64,000 nt of DNA, from the NCBI GenBank assembly GCA_022842305.1, contig JALHPY010000002.1, positions 62,001 through 126,000 of the forward strand. The letters run 5' to 3'. This document shows, piece after piece, positions 22,076 to 30,017 of this stretch (the stretch's first letter is position 1; every line of letters starts with the position of its first letter). The stretch is from Rubrivivax sp. (GTDB lineage: Bacteria > Pseudomonadota > Gammaproteobacteria > Burkholderiales > Burkholderiaceae_C). Position numbers and translations under genes: made by a program. The notes under the pieces were generated by a model that worked only from the letters and a program-made list of their open reading frames with translations, searched no databases and was not told where the DNA came from.

Positions 22076-22088
22076 CGGTACCATAATA
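22071..22088. promoter_or_regulatory. GGTACC-centred palindrome, copy 1
   Basis: TATTGCGGTACCATAATA is palindromic at 14 of 18 positions around GGTACC. It matches the copy at 39072-39089 at 16 of 18 positions. It lies 31 bases upstream of the BadL-like start and 165 bases before the rightward Liv/pad operon. A CATAAT hexamer (22082-22087) inside it resembles a -10 box, so a bound protein could block RNA polymerase. No matching -35 was found at standard spacing. Confidence 0.68.
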
Positions 22089-22252
22089 GCAAAATGGGTC
22101 GTTGACATCAGCTTTCTTCCGGCCGACCGGGCGCAGCATCAGCGCCGGACGCCGGTGGTTCCCAGCACCGAAGAGTGTATGTGTCGCACGGCAACGGGGC
22201 CGCAGGCCCGCGCTGCCGGCGTGTTCCAAGACTGGCCCCTAGGAGACAAGAC

Positions 22253-23425
22253 ATGGCTTTCCCTTACCGCATCCGCGGCGCGCTGCGCCGTGGTCAATCG
22301 GCCCTCGCGGCCCTGGCGGCCACCCTGCTGGCCGCCACCGGCGCACAGGCACAAGAGCCGATTCGCATCGGCACCTTCCTGTCCGTCACCGGCCCGGCAT
22401 CCTTCCTGGGTGACCCCGAGCAGAAGACGCTGCAGATGGTGGTGGAACGCATCAACGCCGATGGCGGCGTGCTAGGGCGCAAGCTGCAGCTGGTGGCCTA
22501 TGACGACAGCGGTGACGCCGAGAAGGCGCGCACCTTTGCCAAGCGCCTGCTCGACCAGGACAAGGTCGACGCCATCGTCGGTGGCTCGACCACCGGCACC
22601 ACCATGGCCGCGGTGCCGCTGATCGAAGAAGCGCAAACGCCCTTCGTGTCGCTGGCCGGTGCGGTGGTCATCGTCGAGCCGGTGAAGAAGTGGGTCTTCA
22701 AGACGCCGCACACCGACCGCATGGCCTGCGAGAAGATCTTCGTCGACCTGCAGGCGCGCAAGCTCGGCAAGGTGGCGCTGATATCGGGCAGCGGCGGCTT
22801 CGACAAGAGCATGCGCGGCGAATGCCTGAAGGTGGCGCCCAAGTACGGCATCGAGGTGGTGGCCGACGAGACCTACGGCCCCAACGACAACGACATGACG
22901 GCGCAGCTCACCAAGATCCGCGCCAGCGGCGCGCAGGCGGTGCTGAACGCCGGCTTCGGCCAGGGGCCGGCCATCGTCACGCGCAACTACCGCCAGGTGG
23001 GCCTGACGCTGCCGTTGTACCAGTCGCACGGCGTGGCATCCAAGGAATACATCAAGCTCTCGGGCCCCGCCGCTGAAGGCGTGCGCCTGCCCGCCGCGGC
23101 GCTGCTGGTGCCCGAGCTGCTGGCTGCGGGCGACCCGCAGAAGCCCGTGGTCACGGCCTACAAGCGCGACTACGAGGCGCGCTACAAGAGCGACGTGTCC
23201 ACCTTCGGCGGCCATGCCTACGACGGCCTGATGCTGGTGGTGGGCGCGATCAAGCGCGCCGGCAGCACCGACAAGGCCAAGGTGCGCGACGCGCTCGAGG
23301 CCACGCAGGGCTACGTGGGCACCGGCGGCGTGGTCAACATGAGCCCCACCGACCACATGGGCCTGAGCCTGGCGGCCTTCTTGATGCTTGAGGTGAAGAA
23401 CGGCGAGTGGGCGCTGGCGCGCTAG
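22253..23425 (+). CDS. Liv-type ABC substrate-binding protein, first gene of pad operon
   Basis: Periplasmic binding protein of 390 residues. The signal peptide ends AATGAQAQ, and the mature part starts EPIRIGTFLSVTGPASFLGD. Family segments are VVERINADGGVLGRKLQLVA, YDDSGDAEKARTFAKRLLDQ, VGGSTTGTTMAAVPLIEEAQ and the late GYVGTGGVVNMSPTDHMGL. ATG 22253 follows AGGAGA. It is the first of about eleven same-strand genes that end with phenylacetate-CoA ligase and badI, so phenylacetate or a related aromatic acid is the likely ligand. Paralogues at 10347 and 54895 belong to the other two Liv systems. Confidence 0.9.
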   Translation: MAFPYRIRGALRRGQSALAALAATLLAATGAQAQEPIRIGTFLSVTGPASFLGDPEQKTLQMVVERINADGGVLGRKLQLVAYDDSGDAEKARTFAKRLLDQDKVDAIVGGSTTGTTMAAVPLIEEAQTPFVSLAGAVVIVEPVKKWVFKTPHTDRMACEKIFVDLQARKLGKVALISGSGGFDKSMRGECLKVAPKYGIEVVADETYGPNDNDMTAQLTKIRASGAQAVLNAGFGQGPAIVTRNYRQVGLTLPLYQSHGVASKEYIKLSGPAAEGVRLPAAALLVPELLAAGDPQKPVVTAYKRDYEARYKSDVSTFGGHAYDGLMLVVGAIKRAGSTDKAKVRDALEATQGYVGTGGVVNMSPTDHMGLSLAAFLMLEVKNGEWALAR

Positions 23426-23455
23426 CCACGCAGCCCAGCCCCACGCGAGGCCGCG

Positions 23456-24331
23456 ATGCACAGCCAGTGGCTCCAGTACCTGGCCGGCGGGTTGACTGCC
23501 GGCGCCATCTACGCGCTCGTCGCGTTGGGCTTCTCGATCATCTTCAACGCCAGCCGCGCCATCAACTTCGCCCAGGGTGAGTTCGTGATGATCGGCGGCA
23601 TGTGCGCGGTGACGCTGGTGAACGCCGGCACGCCGCTGGCCCTGGCCCTGCCGCTGGCCGTGCTGGCTGCGGTGATCGTGGGCCTGGTGCTGGAGAAGGT
23701 GGCCATAGAGCCCGCGCGCAAGGCCGACACGGTGACGCTGATCATCATCACCATCGGCGCGGCGCTGCTGCTGCGCGGCCTGGCGCAGATCGTGTGGGAC
23801 AAGCGCGTGCATGCGCTGCCGGCCTTCAGCGGTGACCAGCCGCTGCAGCTGTGGGGCGCCACCATCCTGCCGCAAAGCCTGTGGGTGCTGGGCGGCGCGG
23901 GCCTGGCCTTTGCGGGGCTGTCGTGGTTCTTCGGCCGCACGCTGTTCGGCAAGGCCATGCTGGCCACGTCCTACAACCCGCTGGCGGCGCAACTGGTGGG
24001 CATCAGCACGCGGCGCGTGCTGTTCGTGAGCTTCGGCCTGGCCGCGGCGCTGGGCGCGCTGGCCGGGGTGCTGACGGCGCCCATCACCTTCACCTCTTAC
24101 GACAGCGGCATCATGCTGGGTCTGAAGGGCTTTGCCGCGGCCATGCTGGGCGGGCTGGGCAGCTTTGGCGGCGCGGTGCTGGGCGGGTTGCTGCTGGGCC
24201 TGGCCGAAAGCCTGGGCGCGGGCTTCATCTCATCGGCCTACAAGGACGCCATCGCCTTCGTGGTGATCCTGGCCGTGCTCTTCTTCATGCCCGGAGGCCT
24301 TCGTGGCGCGCGCCGCAGCGACCGGGTCTGA
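23456..24331 (+). CDS. LivH-type ABC permease
   Basis: Inner-membrane permease of 291 residues, the usual LivH size. It begins [20 protein letters not shown] then NASRAINFAQGEFVMIGGM. The ATPase-contact loop is MLATSYNPLAAQLVGISTRR, and the last helices end YKDAIAFVVILAVLFFMPGG. It overlaps the next permease gene by 29 bases. It works with the binding protein before it and the two ATPases after it. Confidence 0.92.
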   Translation: MHSQWLQYLAGGLTAGAIYALVALGFSIIFNASRAINFAQGEFVMIGGMCAVTLVNAGTPLALALPLAVLAAVIVGLVLEKVAIEPARKADTVTLIIITIGAALLLRGLAQIVWDKRVHALPAFSGDQPLQLWGATILPQSLWVLGGAGLAFAGLSWFFGRTLFGKAMLATSYNPLAAQLVGISTRRVLFVSFGLAAALGALAGVLTAPITFTSYDSGIMLGLKGFAAAMLGGLGSFGGAVLGGLLLGLAESLGAGFISSAYKDAIAFVVILAVLFFMPGGLRGARRSDRV

Positions 24332-25295
24332 GCCGCTGCTCACGCGGCTGTGGAGCCAGGGCACGGCCACGCGCCGCCATGGCCTGATGGTGCTGGCCGC
24401 GGTGGTGCTGGTGCTGCCGCTGGTGCTGCCCAACAGCTTCTTCATGGACATCGCCATCGCCGTGGCCCTCAACGCCATGGCCTGCGTGGGCCTGAACCTG
24501 CTGATCGGCTACGCCGGGCAGATCAGCCTGGGCCACGCCGGCTTCTTTGCACTGGGCGGCTACGGCTCGGCCATCCTCAGCGCCAACCATGGCTGGCCGG
24601 CCTGGCTGTCGCTGCTGGTCAGCAGCGCCGCGGTGGGTGTGCTGGCCTTCATCGTGGGCCGGCCCACGCTGCGCCTGAAGGGCCACTACCTGGCCGTGGC
24701 CACGCTGGGCCTGGGCATCATCATCTCCATCGTGCTGTCCACCGAAGACCGCCTCACCGGCGGGCCCGACGGCATGTCGGTGCCGCCGCTGCTGCTGTTC
24801 GGCTGGAAGGTGCACGGCGAGCTCGCCTGGTACGCCATCAGCGGCGGCGCGCTGCTGCTCACCGTGTGGCTGGCGCTGAACCTGGTCGAATCCCCCATCG
24901 GCCGCGCGCTGCGGGCGCTGCACGGGTCCGAGGTGGCGGCTGAGACCCTGGGCATCCACGCGGCGCGGCACAAGCTGCTGGTGTTCGTGATCTCGGCCGT
25001 GGTGGCCGCGGTGGCCGGTGCATTGACTGCTCACCACGCGGCCTTCATCACGCCGGGGCAGGCCTCGTTCATGCACTCGGTCGAGCTGGTGATCATGGTG
25101 GTCTTCGGCGGCATGGCCTCGATCTTCGGCGCCGTCGTGGGCGCCGCGGTGCTGACCACGCTGCCGCAGCTGCTGACGGTGCTGAAGGACTACGAGATGG
25201 TGGTCTTCGGCGCCGTGCTCATCGCCACCATGGTGTTCTTCCCGCAGGGCCTGGTGCCCACGGTCAGCCGCTGGGTGAGACGGTGGAAAAAGTGA
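24303..25295 (+). CDS. LivM-type ABC permease
   Basis: Second permease subunit, 330 residues. It shows the LivM marks ALNAMACVGLNLLIGYAGQI, SLGHAGFFALGGYGSAIL, RLKGHYLAVATLGLGIIISI and the C-terminal VVFGGMASIFGAVVGAAVL. The start is taken as GTG 24303 inside the end of livH, a 29-base overlap. An ATG further in (24379) would cut the nonconserved N terminus only. It also overlaps the next gene by 13 bases. Confidence 0.91.
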   Translation: MARAAATGSEPLLTRLWSQGTATRRHGLMVLAAVVLVLPLVLPNSFFMDIAIAVALNAMACVGLNLLIGYAGQISLGHAGFFALGGYGSAILSANHGWPAWLSLLVSSAAVGVLAFIVGRPTLRLKGHYLAVATLGLGIIISIVLSTEDRLTGGPDGMSVPPLLLFGWKVHGELAWYAISGGALLLTVWLALNLVESPIGRALRALHGSEVAAETLGIHAARHKLLVFVISAVVAAVAGALTAHHAAFITPGQASFMHSVELVIMVVFGGMASIFGAVVGAAVLTTLPQLLTVLKDYEMVVFGAVLIATMVFFPQGLVPTVSRWVRRWKK

Positions 25296-26089
25296 GCCTG
25301 CTCTCGGTGCAAGGCCTGTCCAAGGCCTTCGGCGGCGTGCACGCCATCGAGGACGTGTCCTTCGAGATCCGGCCCGGCACGGTGCATTCCATCATCGGCC
25401 CCAACGGCGCGGGCAAGACCACGCTGCTCAACATGCTGGCCGGCATCTACGTGCCCGACCGCGGCAGCATCCGCCTCGAAGGGCAAGACCTGGCGGGGCG
25501 GCCCACGCACCGCTTTGCCGCGGCGGGCATCGGCCGCACTTTCCAGAACCTGCAGATCTTCTTCAACATGACGGCGCTTGAGAACGTCATGACCGGCCGC
25601 CACCTGCGCGAGCCCTGCTCGCTGCTGGCCGCGCTGCTGCGCCTGCCCAGCCAGGTGCGCGCCGAACAACATTGCCGCGATGTCTCACGCGCCCTGCTCG
25701 AACGCGTGGGCCTGGAAGCCTATGTCGACGCGCGCGCCGACACCATGCCCTACGGCGCGCTCAAGCGCCTGGAGATCGCCCGCGCCCTGGCCGCCGAGCC
25801 GCGCCTGCTGCTGCTGGACGAGCCGGCCGCGGGCCTGAACCACACCGAGGCGCACGAGCTGGACGCGCTGATCAAGCGCCTGTCCACCGAGGGCACGACG
25901 GTGATCCTGGTGGAACACAACATGCGCCTGGTGATGGAGGTGTCCGACCACCTGCTGGTGCTGGACCACGGCCGCAAGCTGGCCGAAGGCACGCCGGAGC
26001 AGATCGCCCGCGACCCGCGCGTGATCGAGGCCTACCTGGGCATGGCCGACGACGCGGCCGCACCTGAAGCGGTGGCGCAGCATGCTTGA
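25283..26089 (+). CDS. LivG-type ABC ATPase
   Basis: ATP-binding subunit of 268 residues. It has Walker A GPNGAGKT, the LivG segment GIGRTFQNLQIFFNMTALEN, the signature-equivalent MPYGALKRLEIARAL (LSGGQ is degenerate, as usual in LivG), Walker [16 protein letters not shown] and H-loop LVEHNMRLVM. The start is the GTG overlapping the livM stop. Confidence 0.92.
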   Translation: MEKVSLLSVQGLSKAFGGVHAIEDVSFEIRPGTVHSIIGPNGAGKTTLLNMLAGIYVPDRGSIRLEGQDLAGRPTHRFAAAGIGRTFQNLQIFFNMTALENVMTGRHLREPCSLLAALLRLPSQVRAEQHCRDVSRALLERVGLEAYVDARADTMPYGALKRLEIARALAAEPRLLLLDEPAAGLNHTEAHELDALIKRLSTEGTTVILVEHNMRLVMEVSDHLLVLDHGRKLAEGTPEQIARDPRVIEAYLGMADDAAAPEAVAQHA

Positions 26090-26774
26090 AGTCAGCAGTC
26101 TGGACAGCCGCTACGGCCGCATTCAGGCCCTGCGCGGCGTGGATCTCAACGTGGCCGGCGGCGAGCTGGTGGCCCTGGTGGGCGCCAACGGTGCCGGCAA
26201 GACCACGCTGCTGCGCGCGCTCTCGGGCGTGCAGCCGGTCAGTGGTGGTGCCATCCGCTTCGAGGGGCAGGATCTGGCCCGGCTCACCACACGCGAGCGC
26301 GTGCAACTGGGCATCGTGCAGGTGCCCGAAGGCCGGCAGGTGTTCGAGCCGCTCAGCGTGGAAGACAACCTGCGCCTGGGCGCCTTTGCACGCGGCCGGG
26401 CCGACGCGCTGGAGTCGGTGCTGGCCTTGTTTCCGGCCCTGCTGCAGAAGCGGCACCAGGCCGCGGGCACGCTCTCGGGCGGGCAGCAGCAGATGCTGGC
26501 CATCGGCCGCGCGCTGATGGCCCAGCCGCGCCTGCTGCTGCTGGACGAACCCAGCATGGGCCTGGCGCCGCGCCTGGTGGCCGAGATCTTTGCGCAGATC
26601 GAGGCGCTCAAGGCCGGCGGCACGACCATCCTGCTGGTCGACCAGAACGCCCGCGCCGCGTTGGCCATCGCCGACCGCGGCTACGTCATGGAGACCGGCC
26701 GCATCGTGCTGCAAGGCCCCGGCGCCGAGCTGCTGCGCAACCCACAGGTGCAGCAGGCCTACATGGGTATGTAA
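26082..26774 (+). CDS. LivF-type ABC ATPase
   Basis: Second ATPase of this Liv system, 230 residues. It has Walker A GANGAGKT, the LivF form QVPEGRQVFEPLSVEDNLRL, signature TLSGGQQQML, Walker B LLLLDEPSMGLAPRLV and LLVDQNARAALAI. It overlaps livG by eight bases. It completes a five-component importer directly in front of the phenylacetate genes. Confidence 0.93.
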   Translation: MLEVSSLDSRYGRIQALRGVDLNVAGGELVALVGANGAGKTTLLRALSGVQPVSGGAIRFEGQDLARLTTRERVQLGIVQVPEGRQVFEPLSVEDNLRLGAFARGRADALESVLALFPALLQKRHQAAGTLSGGQQQMLAIGRALMAQPRLLLLDEPSMGLAPRLVAEIFAQIEALKAGGTTILLVDQNARAALAIADRGYVMETGRIVLQGPGAELLRNPQVQQAYMGM

Positions 26775-26826
26775 ACGGCGTCCCTGCCGCAGCTTTCGCA
26801 TTCCGCCCCCCTTCGAGGAGACCACC

Positions 26827-27246
26827 ATGAAGCCCAGCCTGCAACCCGGCGTCAGCAGCACTGTCAAGGTCGGCATCGACCGCGAGCGCACCATCAGCTT
26901 CATGGGCGAGAAGGCGCGCGTCTACGCCACGCCCAGCTTGGTGATGGACATCGAGATGGCCTGCCGCAACCTGCTGCTGCAGCACCTGGACGCGGGCGAG
27001 GATTCGGTGGGCACGCGCGTCGAGATCGACCACCTGGCGGCCACGCTGCTGGGCATGCAGGCCGAGATCACGGTGACGCTGGCCGAACTGCAAGGGCGCG
27101 CCGCCACCTTCGACGTGAGCGGCAACGACGGTGTCGAGCCCATCTGCCGCGGCCGCCACATGCGCTTCATCGTCGACGTCGCCAAGACCGAGCAGCGCCT
27201 GGCCGCCAAGGCGCAAAAGGCCGGGCTTGCGGCGGGGCTGGCGTGA
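26827..27246 (+). CDS. Hotdog-fold thioesterase (FlK-like family)
   Basis: A 139-residue hotdog protein like the fluoroacetyl-CoA-thioesterase/thioesterase-like family. Segments include VYATPSLVMDIEMACRNLLL, the helix-flanked VGTRVEIDHLAATLLGM (with the His in place of the FlK catalytic loop), and the strand GRHMRFIVDVAK. ATG 26827 follows GAGGAG. It overlaps the molybdoenzyme gene by four bases. It may hydrolyse phenylglyoxylyl-CoA or a dead-end aryl-CoA, because the phenylacetyl-CoA oxidoreductase reaction releases free phenylglyoxylate and CoA. That role is inference. Confidence 0.8.
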   Translation: MKPSLQPGVSSTVKVGIDRERTISFMGEKARVYATPSLVMDIEMACRNLLLQHLDAGEDSVGTRVEIDHLAATLLGMQAEITVTLAELQGRAATFDVSGNDGVEPICRGRHMRFIVDVAKTEQRLAAKAQKAGLAAGLA

Positions 27247-30017
27247 ACACCGCCACCGCCCCGGCGCGGGCCGGCACGCGCAGCGTGCCCACCTACTGCT
27301 ACCAGTGCGTGGCCGGCCCCGACCTGCTGCGCGTGAAGGTGGTGGACGGCGTGGCCACCGAGGTCGAACCCAATGCCGACGCGCGCGGCATCCACCCCGG
27401 CGACGGCCGGCCCTGCGTGCGCGCCTACGGGTTGGTCGAGAAGACCTACAACCCGCATCGTGTGCTCACGCCGATGAAGCGCACCAACCCCAAGAAGGGC
27501 CGGCACGAGGACCCCGGCTTCGTGCCCATCAGCTGGGACGAGGCACTGGACACCGTGGCCGGGCGCATTGCCGACATCCGCGCGCGCGGCGTACTGGACG
27601 ACGCCGGACTGCCGCGCATCGCCGCCACCTTCGGCCACGGCGGCACGCCGGCCAGCTACATGGGCAGCTTCCCGGCCTACCTGGCCACGCTGGGGCCCAT
27701 CGACTACAGCCTGGGCTCGGGCCAGGGCGTGAAGTGCGTGCACTCCGAACACCTGTACGGCGAGTTCTGGCACCGCGGCTTCACGGTGTGCAGCGACACG
27801 CCGCACACGCGCCTGGTGGTGTCCTTCGGCGCCAATGTAGAGGTGACCGGCGGCGTCTGCGCCGTGCGCCGCCACGCCGACGGCCGCGTGCGCGGCGTCA
27901 AGCGCATCAACATCGAGCCGCACCTGTCGGTCACCGGCGCCTGCTCGGCCGAATGGGTGCCCATCAAGCCCAAGACCGACCCGGCCTTCATGCTGGCCAT
28001 GCTGCACGTGCTGCTGTGCGAACAGCCGCTGGATCGCCTGGACGTGCCCTTCCTGCGCGACCGCACCGCATCGCCCTACCTGGTGGCGCCCGACGGCTAT
28101 TACTTGCGCTGCGCCGCCAGTGGCAAGCCGCTGATCTGGGATGAGATCACCGAAGCGGCCGTGCCTTTCGACACCCCCGGCACACGGCCGGCGCTGCTGG
28201 GCCGCTACAGCGTGCACGGCGGCGTGACGCAGCGCGCCGACGGCGAGGCCGGGCAGTACGAGCATGCGCAGGCGTGCACATCGCTCACCGAGACCGTGGA
28301 GGCCATGCGCCCCTACCCGCCCGAATGGGCGCAGGCGGTGTGCGACGTGCCCGCGGCCACCATCCGCCGGGTGGCGCTGGAATACCTGGGCGCCGCCTGC
28401 GTCGGCCAGACCATCGTCATCGATGGCCGCACCCTGCCCTTCCGCCCGGTGGCCGTGACCCTGGGCAAGACCGTCAACAACGGCTGGGGCGCCTTCGAAT
28501 GCTGCTGGGCCCGTACCGTGCTGGCGGCCGTGGTGGGCGCGCTGGAAGTACCCGGCGGCACGCTGGGCACCACGGTGCGCCTGAACAAGCCGCACGACAA
28601 CCGGCTGCTCAGCGTCAAGCCGGGCGAAGACGGCTTCATGGCGTGCAACTTCAACGCCACCACGCCGCAAGGCTGGGTGGGCAAGCCCACCGGCCGCAAC
28701 GCCCACCGCGCGCTGGTGCCGCACGTGGGCGACTCGCCCTGGAGCCAGGCCCTGGGCCCCACCCACCTGGCCTGGGCCTTCATGCGCGAGGCGCCGGCCA
28801 GCTGGCCGCAGCCCAGCATGCCCGAGCTGTGGATCGCCTACCGCACCAACCCGGCCATCAGCTTCTGGCAGAACGAGCGCATGGCCGAGACCATCGCCAA
28901 ACTGCCCTACATCGTGTCCTTCGCCTACACGATGGATGAGACCAACCACATGGCCGACATCCTGCTGCCCGAGGCCACGGACCTGGAGAGCACGCAGCTC
29001 ATCCGCTGCGGTGGCACCAAGTTCGTCGAGCAGGCCTGGGATTGGCGCGGCTTCGTGCTGCGCCAGCCGGTGGCCGAACCGCAAGGCCAGGCGCGCGACT
29101 TCACCTGGATCGCCACCGAACTGGCGCAGCGCACCGGCGTGCTCGAGGCCTATGTGCAGCGCATCAACCGCGGCACGGCGCTGGTGCCGCTCAAGGGCGA
29201 GGGCTTCGACTACAGCCTGCCCACCGACCAGCCGCCCACGGTGGACGGCATCTGGGACGCCGTGTGCAAGGCGGCCACGGCCGATCTGAGCGGCGGGCGC
29301 GAGGTGCGCGACCTGGACTGGATGAAGGAGCACGGCTTCTACGTGCAGCCGCACACGCGCGTCGACTGGTACCTGACACCCACGATGGAAGAACAGGGCC
29401 TGCGCTACGAACTGCCCTATCAAGAGCGGCTGCTGCGCATCGGCGAACAGCTCAAGCGCCGGCTGCACGGCCAGGGCATCCAGTGGTGGGAAAAGCAGCT
29501 GGCCGAGTACACCGCCCTGCCCGCCTGGCATGACTTCCCCGGCGTCTGGACGCAGGCCGTGCGCACCGCAGGCAAGAACCCCGACGACTATCCGTTCTGG
29601 GGCATCACCACCAAGAGCATGCAGTACAGCGCCGGCGCCAACGTCGGCATACCGCTGATGAACGAGGTGGGCGTCAACGTGCGCGGCCACGGCCGGGTGG
29701 TCATCAACAAGGCCACGGCGCAGCGCCTGGGCATCGCCATGGACGACTGGGTCGAGGTCTCGTCCATCACCGGCGTCACGCGCGGCCGGGCCGAGCTGGT
29801 GCAGGGCTGCCGGCCCGACACCATCGTCATACCGGGGCAGTTCCAGCACTGGAAGATCCCCTATGCCAAGGACCTGGACTTCCCGTCGCTCAACGCGGTG
29901 ACGCAGCTGTCGGGCGCGCTGCTGGACCTGACCGATTCCAGCGGCTCGGGTGCCGACGTGGTGCGCGTGCAGCTCAAGCGCGTGGCCGGCCCGCTGCCGG
30001 CGGGGGAGCGCTCGTGA
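27243..30017 (+). CDS. padB: Phenylacetyl-CoA:acceptor oxidoreductase-like molybdopterin subunit
   Basis: Molybdopterin oxidoreductase of the DMSO-reductase superfamily, 924 residues, here called PadB-like. In Thauera and Aromatoleum such an enzyme (subunits of about 93, 27 and 26 kDa) oxidises the alpha carbon of phenylacetyl-CoA to give phenylglyoxylate. The N-terminal cluster motif is CYQC (Cys19, Cys22) with Pro at residue 26 where a third Cys is usual, and a last Cys58 in GRPCVRAYG. The cofactor domains follow with PISWDEALDTVAGRIADI, GVKCVHSEHLYGEF, EATDLESTQLIRCG and the C-terminal cap VNVRGHGRVVINKATAQRLG. There is no Tat signal, so the active site faces the cytoplasm. The gene order with FeS, anchor and ligase genes supports the role. 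A different acyl-CoA substrate remains possible. Confidence 0.78.
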   Translation: MNTATAPARAGTRSVPTYCYQCVAGPDLLRVKVVDGVATEVEPNADARGIHPGDGRPCVRAYGLVEKTYNPHRVLTPMKRTNPKKGRHEDPGFVPISWDEALDTVAGRIADIRARGVLDDAGLPRIAATFGHGGTPASYMGSFPAYLATLGPIDYSLGSGQGVKCVHSEHLYGEFWHRGFTVCSDTPHTRLVVSFGANVEVTGGVCAVRRHADGRVRGVKRINIEPHLSVTGACSAEWVPIKPKTDPAFMLAMLHVLLCEQPLDRLDVPFLRDRTASPYLVAPDGYYLRCAASGKPLIWDEITEAAVPFDTPGTRPALLGRYSVHGGVTQRADGEAGQYEHAQACTSLTETVEAMRPYPPEWAQAVCDVPAATIRRVALEYLGAACVGQTIVIDGRTLPFRPVAVTLGKTVNNGWGAFECCWARTVLAAVVGALEVPGGTLGTTVRLNKPHDNRLLSVKPGEDGFMACNFNATTPQGWVGKPTGRNAHRALVPHVGDSPWSQALGPTHLAWAFMREAPASWPQPSMPELWIAYRTNPAISFWQNERMAETIAKLPYIVSFAYTMDETNHMADILLPEATDLESTQLIRCGGTKFVEQAWDWRGFVLRQPVAEPQGQARDFTWIATELAQRTGVLEAYVQRINRGTALVPLKGEGFDYSLPTDQPPTVDGIWDAVCKAATADLSGGREVRDLDWMKEHGFYVQPHTRVDWYLTPTMEEQGLRYELPYQERLLRIGEQLKRRLHGQGIQWWEKQLAEYTALPAWHDFPGVWTQAVRTAGKNPDDYPFWGITTKSMQYSAGANVGIPLMNEVGVNVRGHGRVVINKATAQRLGIAMDDWVEVSSITGVTRGRAELVQGCRPDTIVIPGQFQHWKIPYAKDLDFPSLNAVTQLSGALLDLTDSSGSGADVVRVQLKRVAGPLPAGERS

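Noticed and set aside
22102..22107. TTGACA as a -35 box for the Liv/pad operon
   Set aside because: The hexamer is perfect, but the DNA 16-18 bases downstream is GC-rich with no -10-like sequence.
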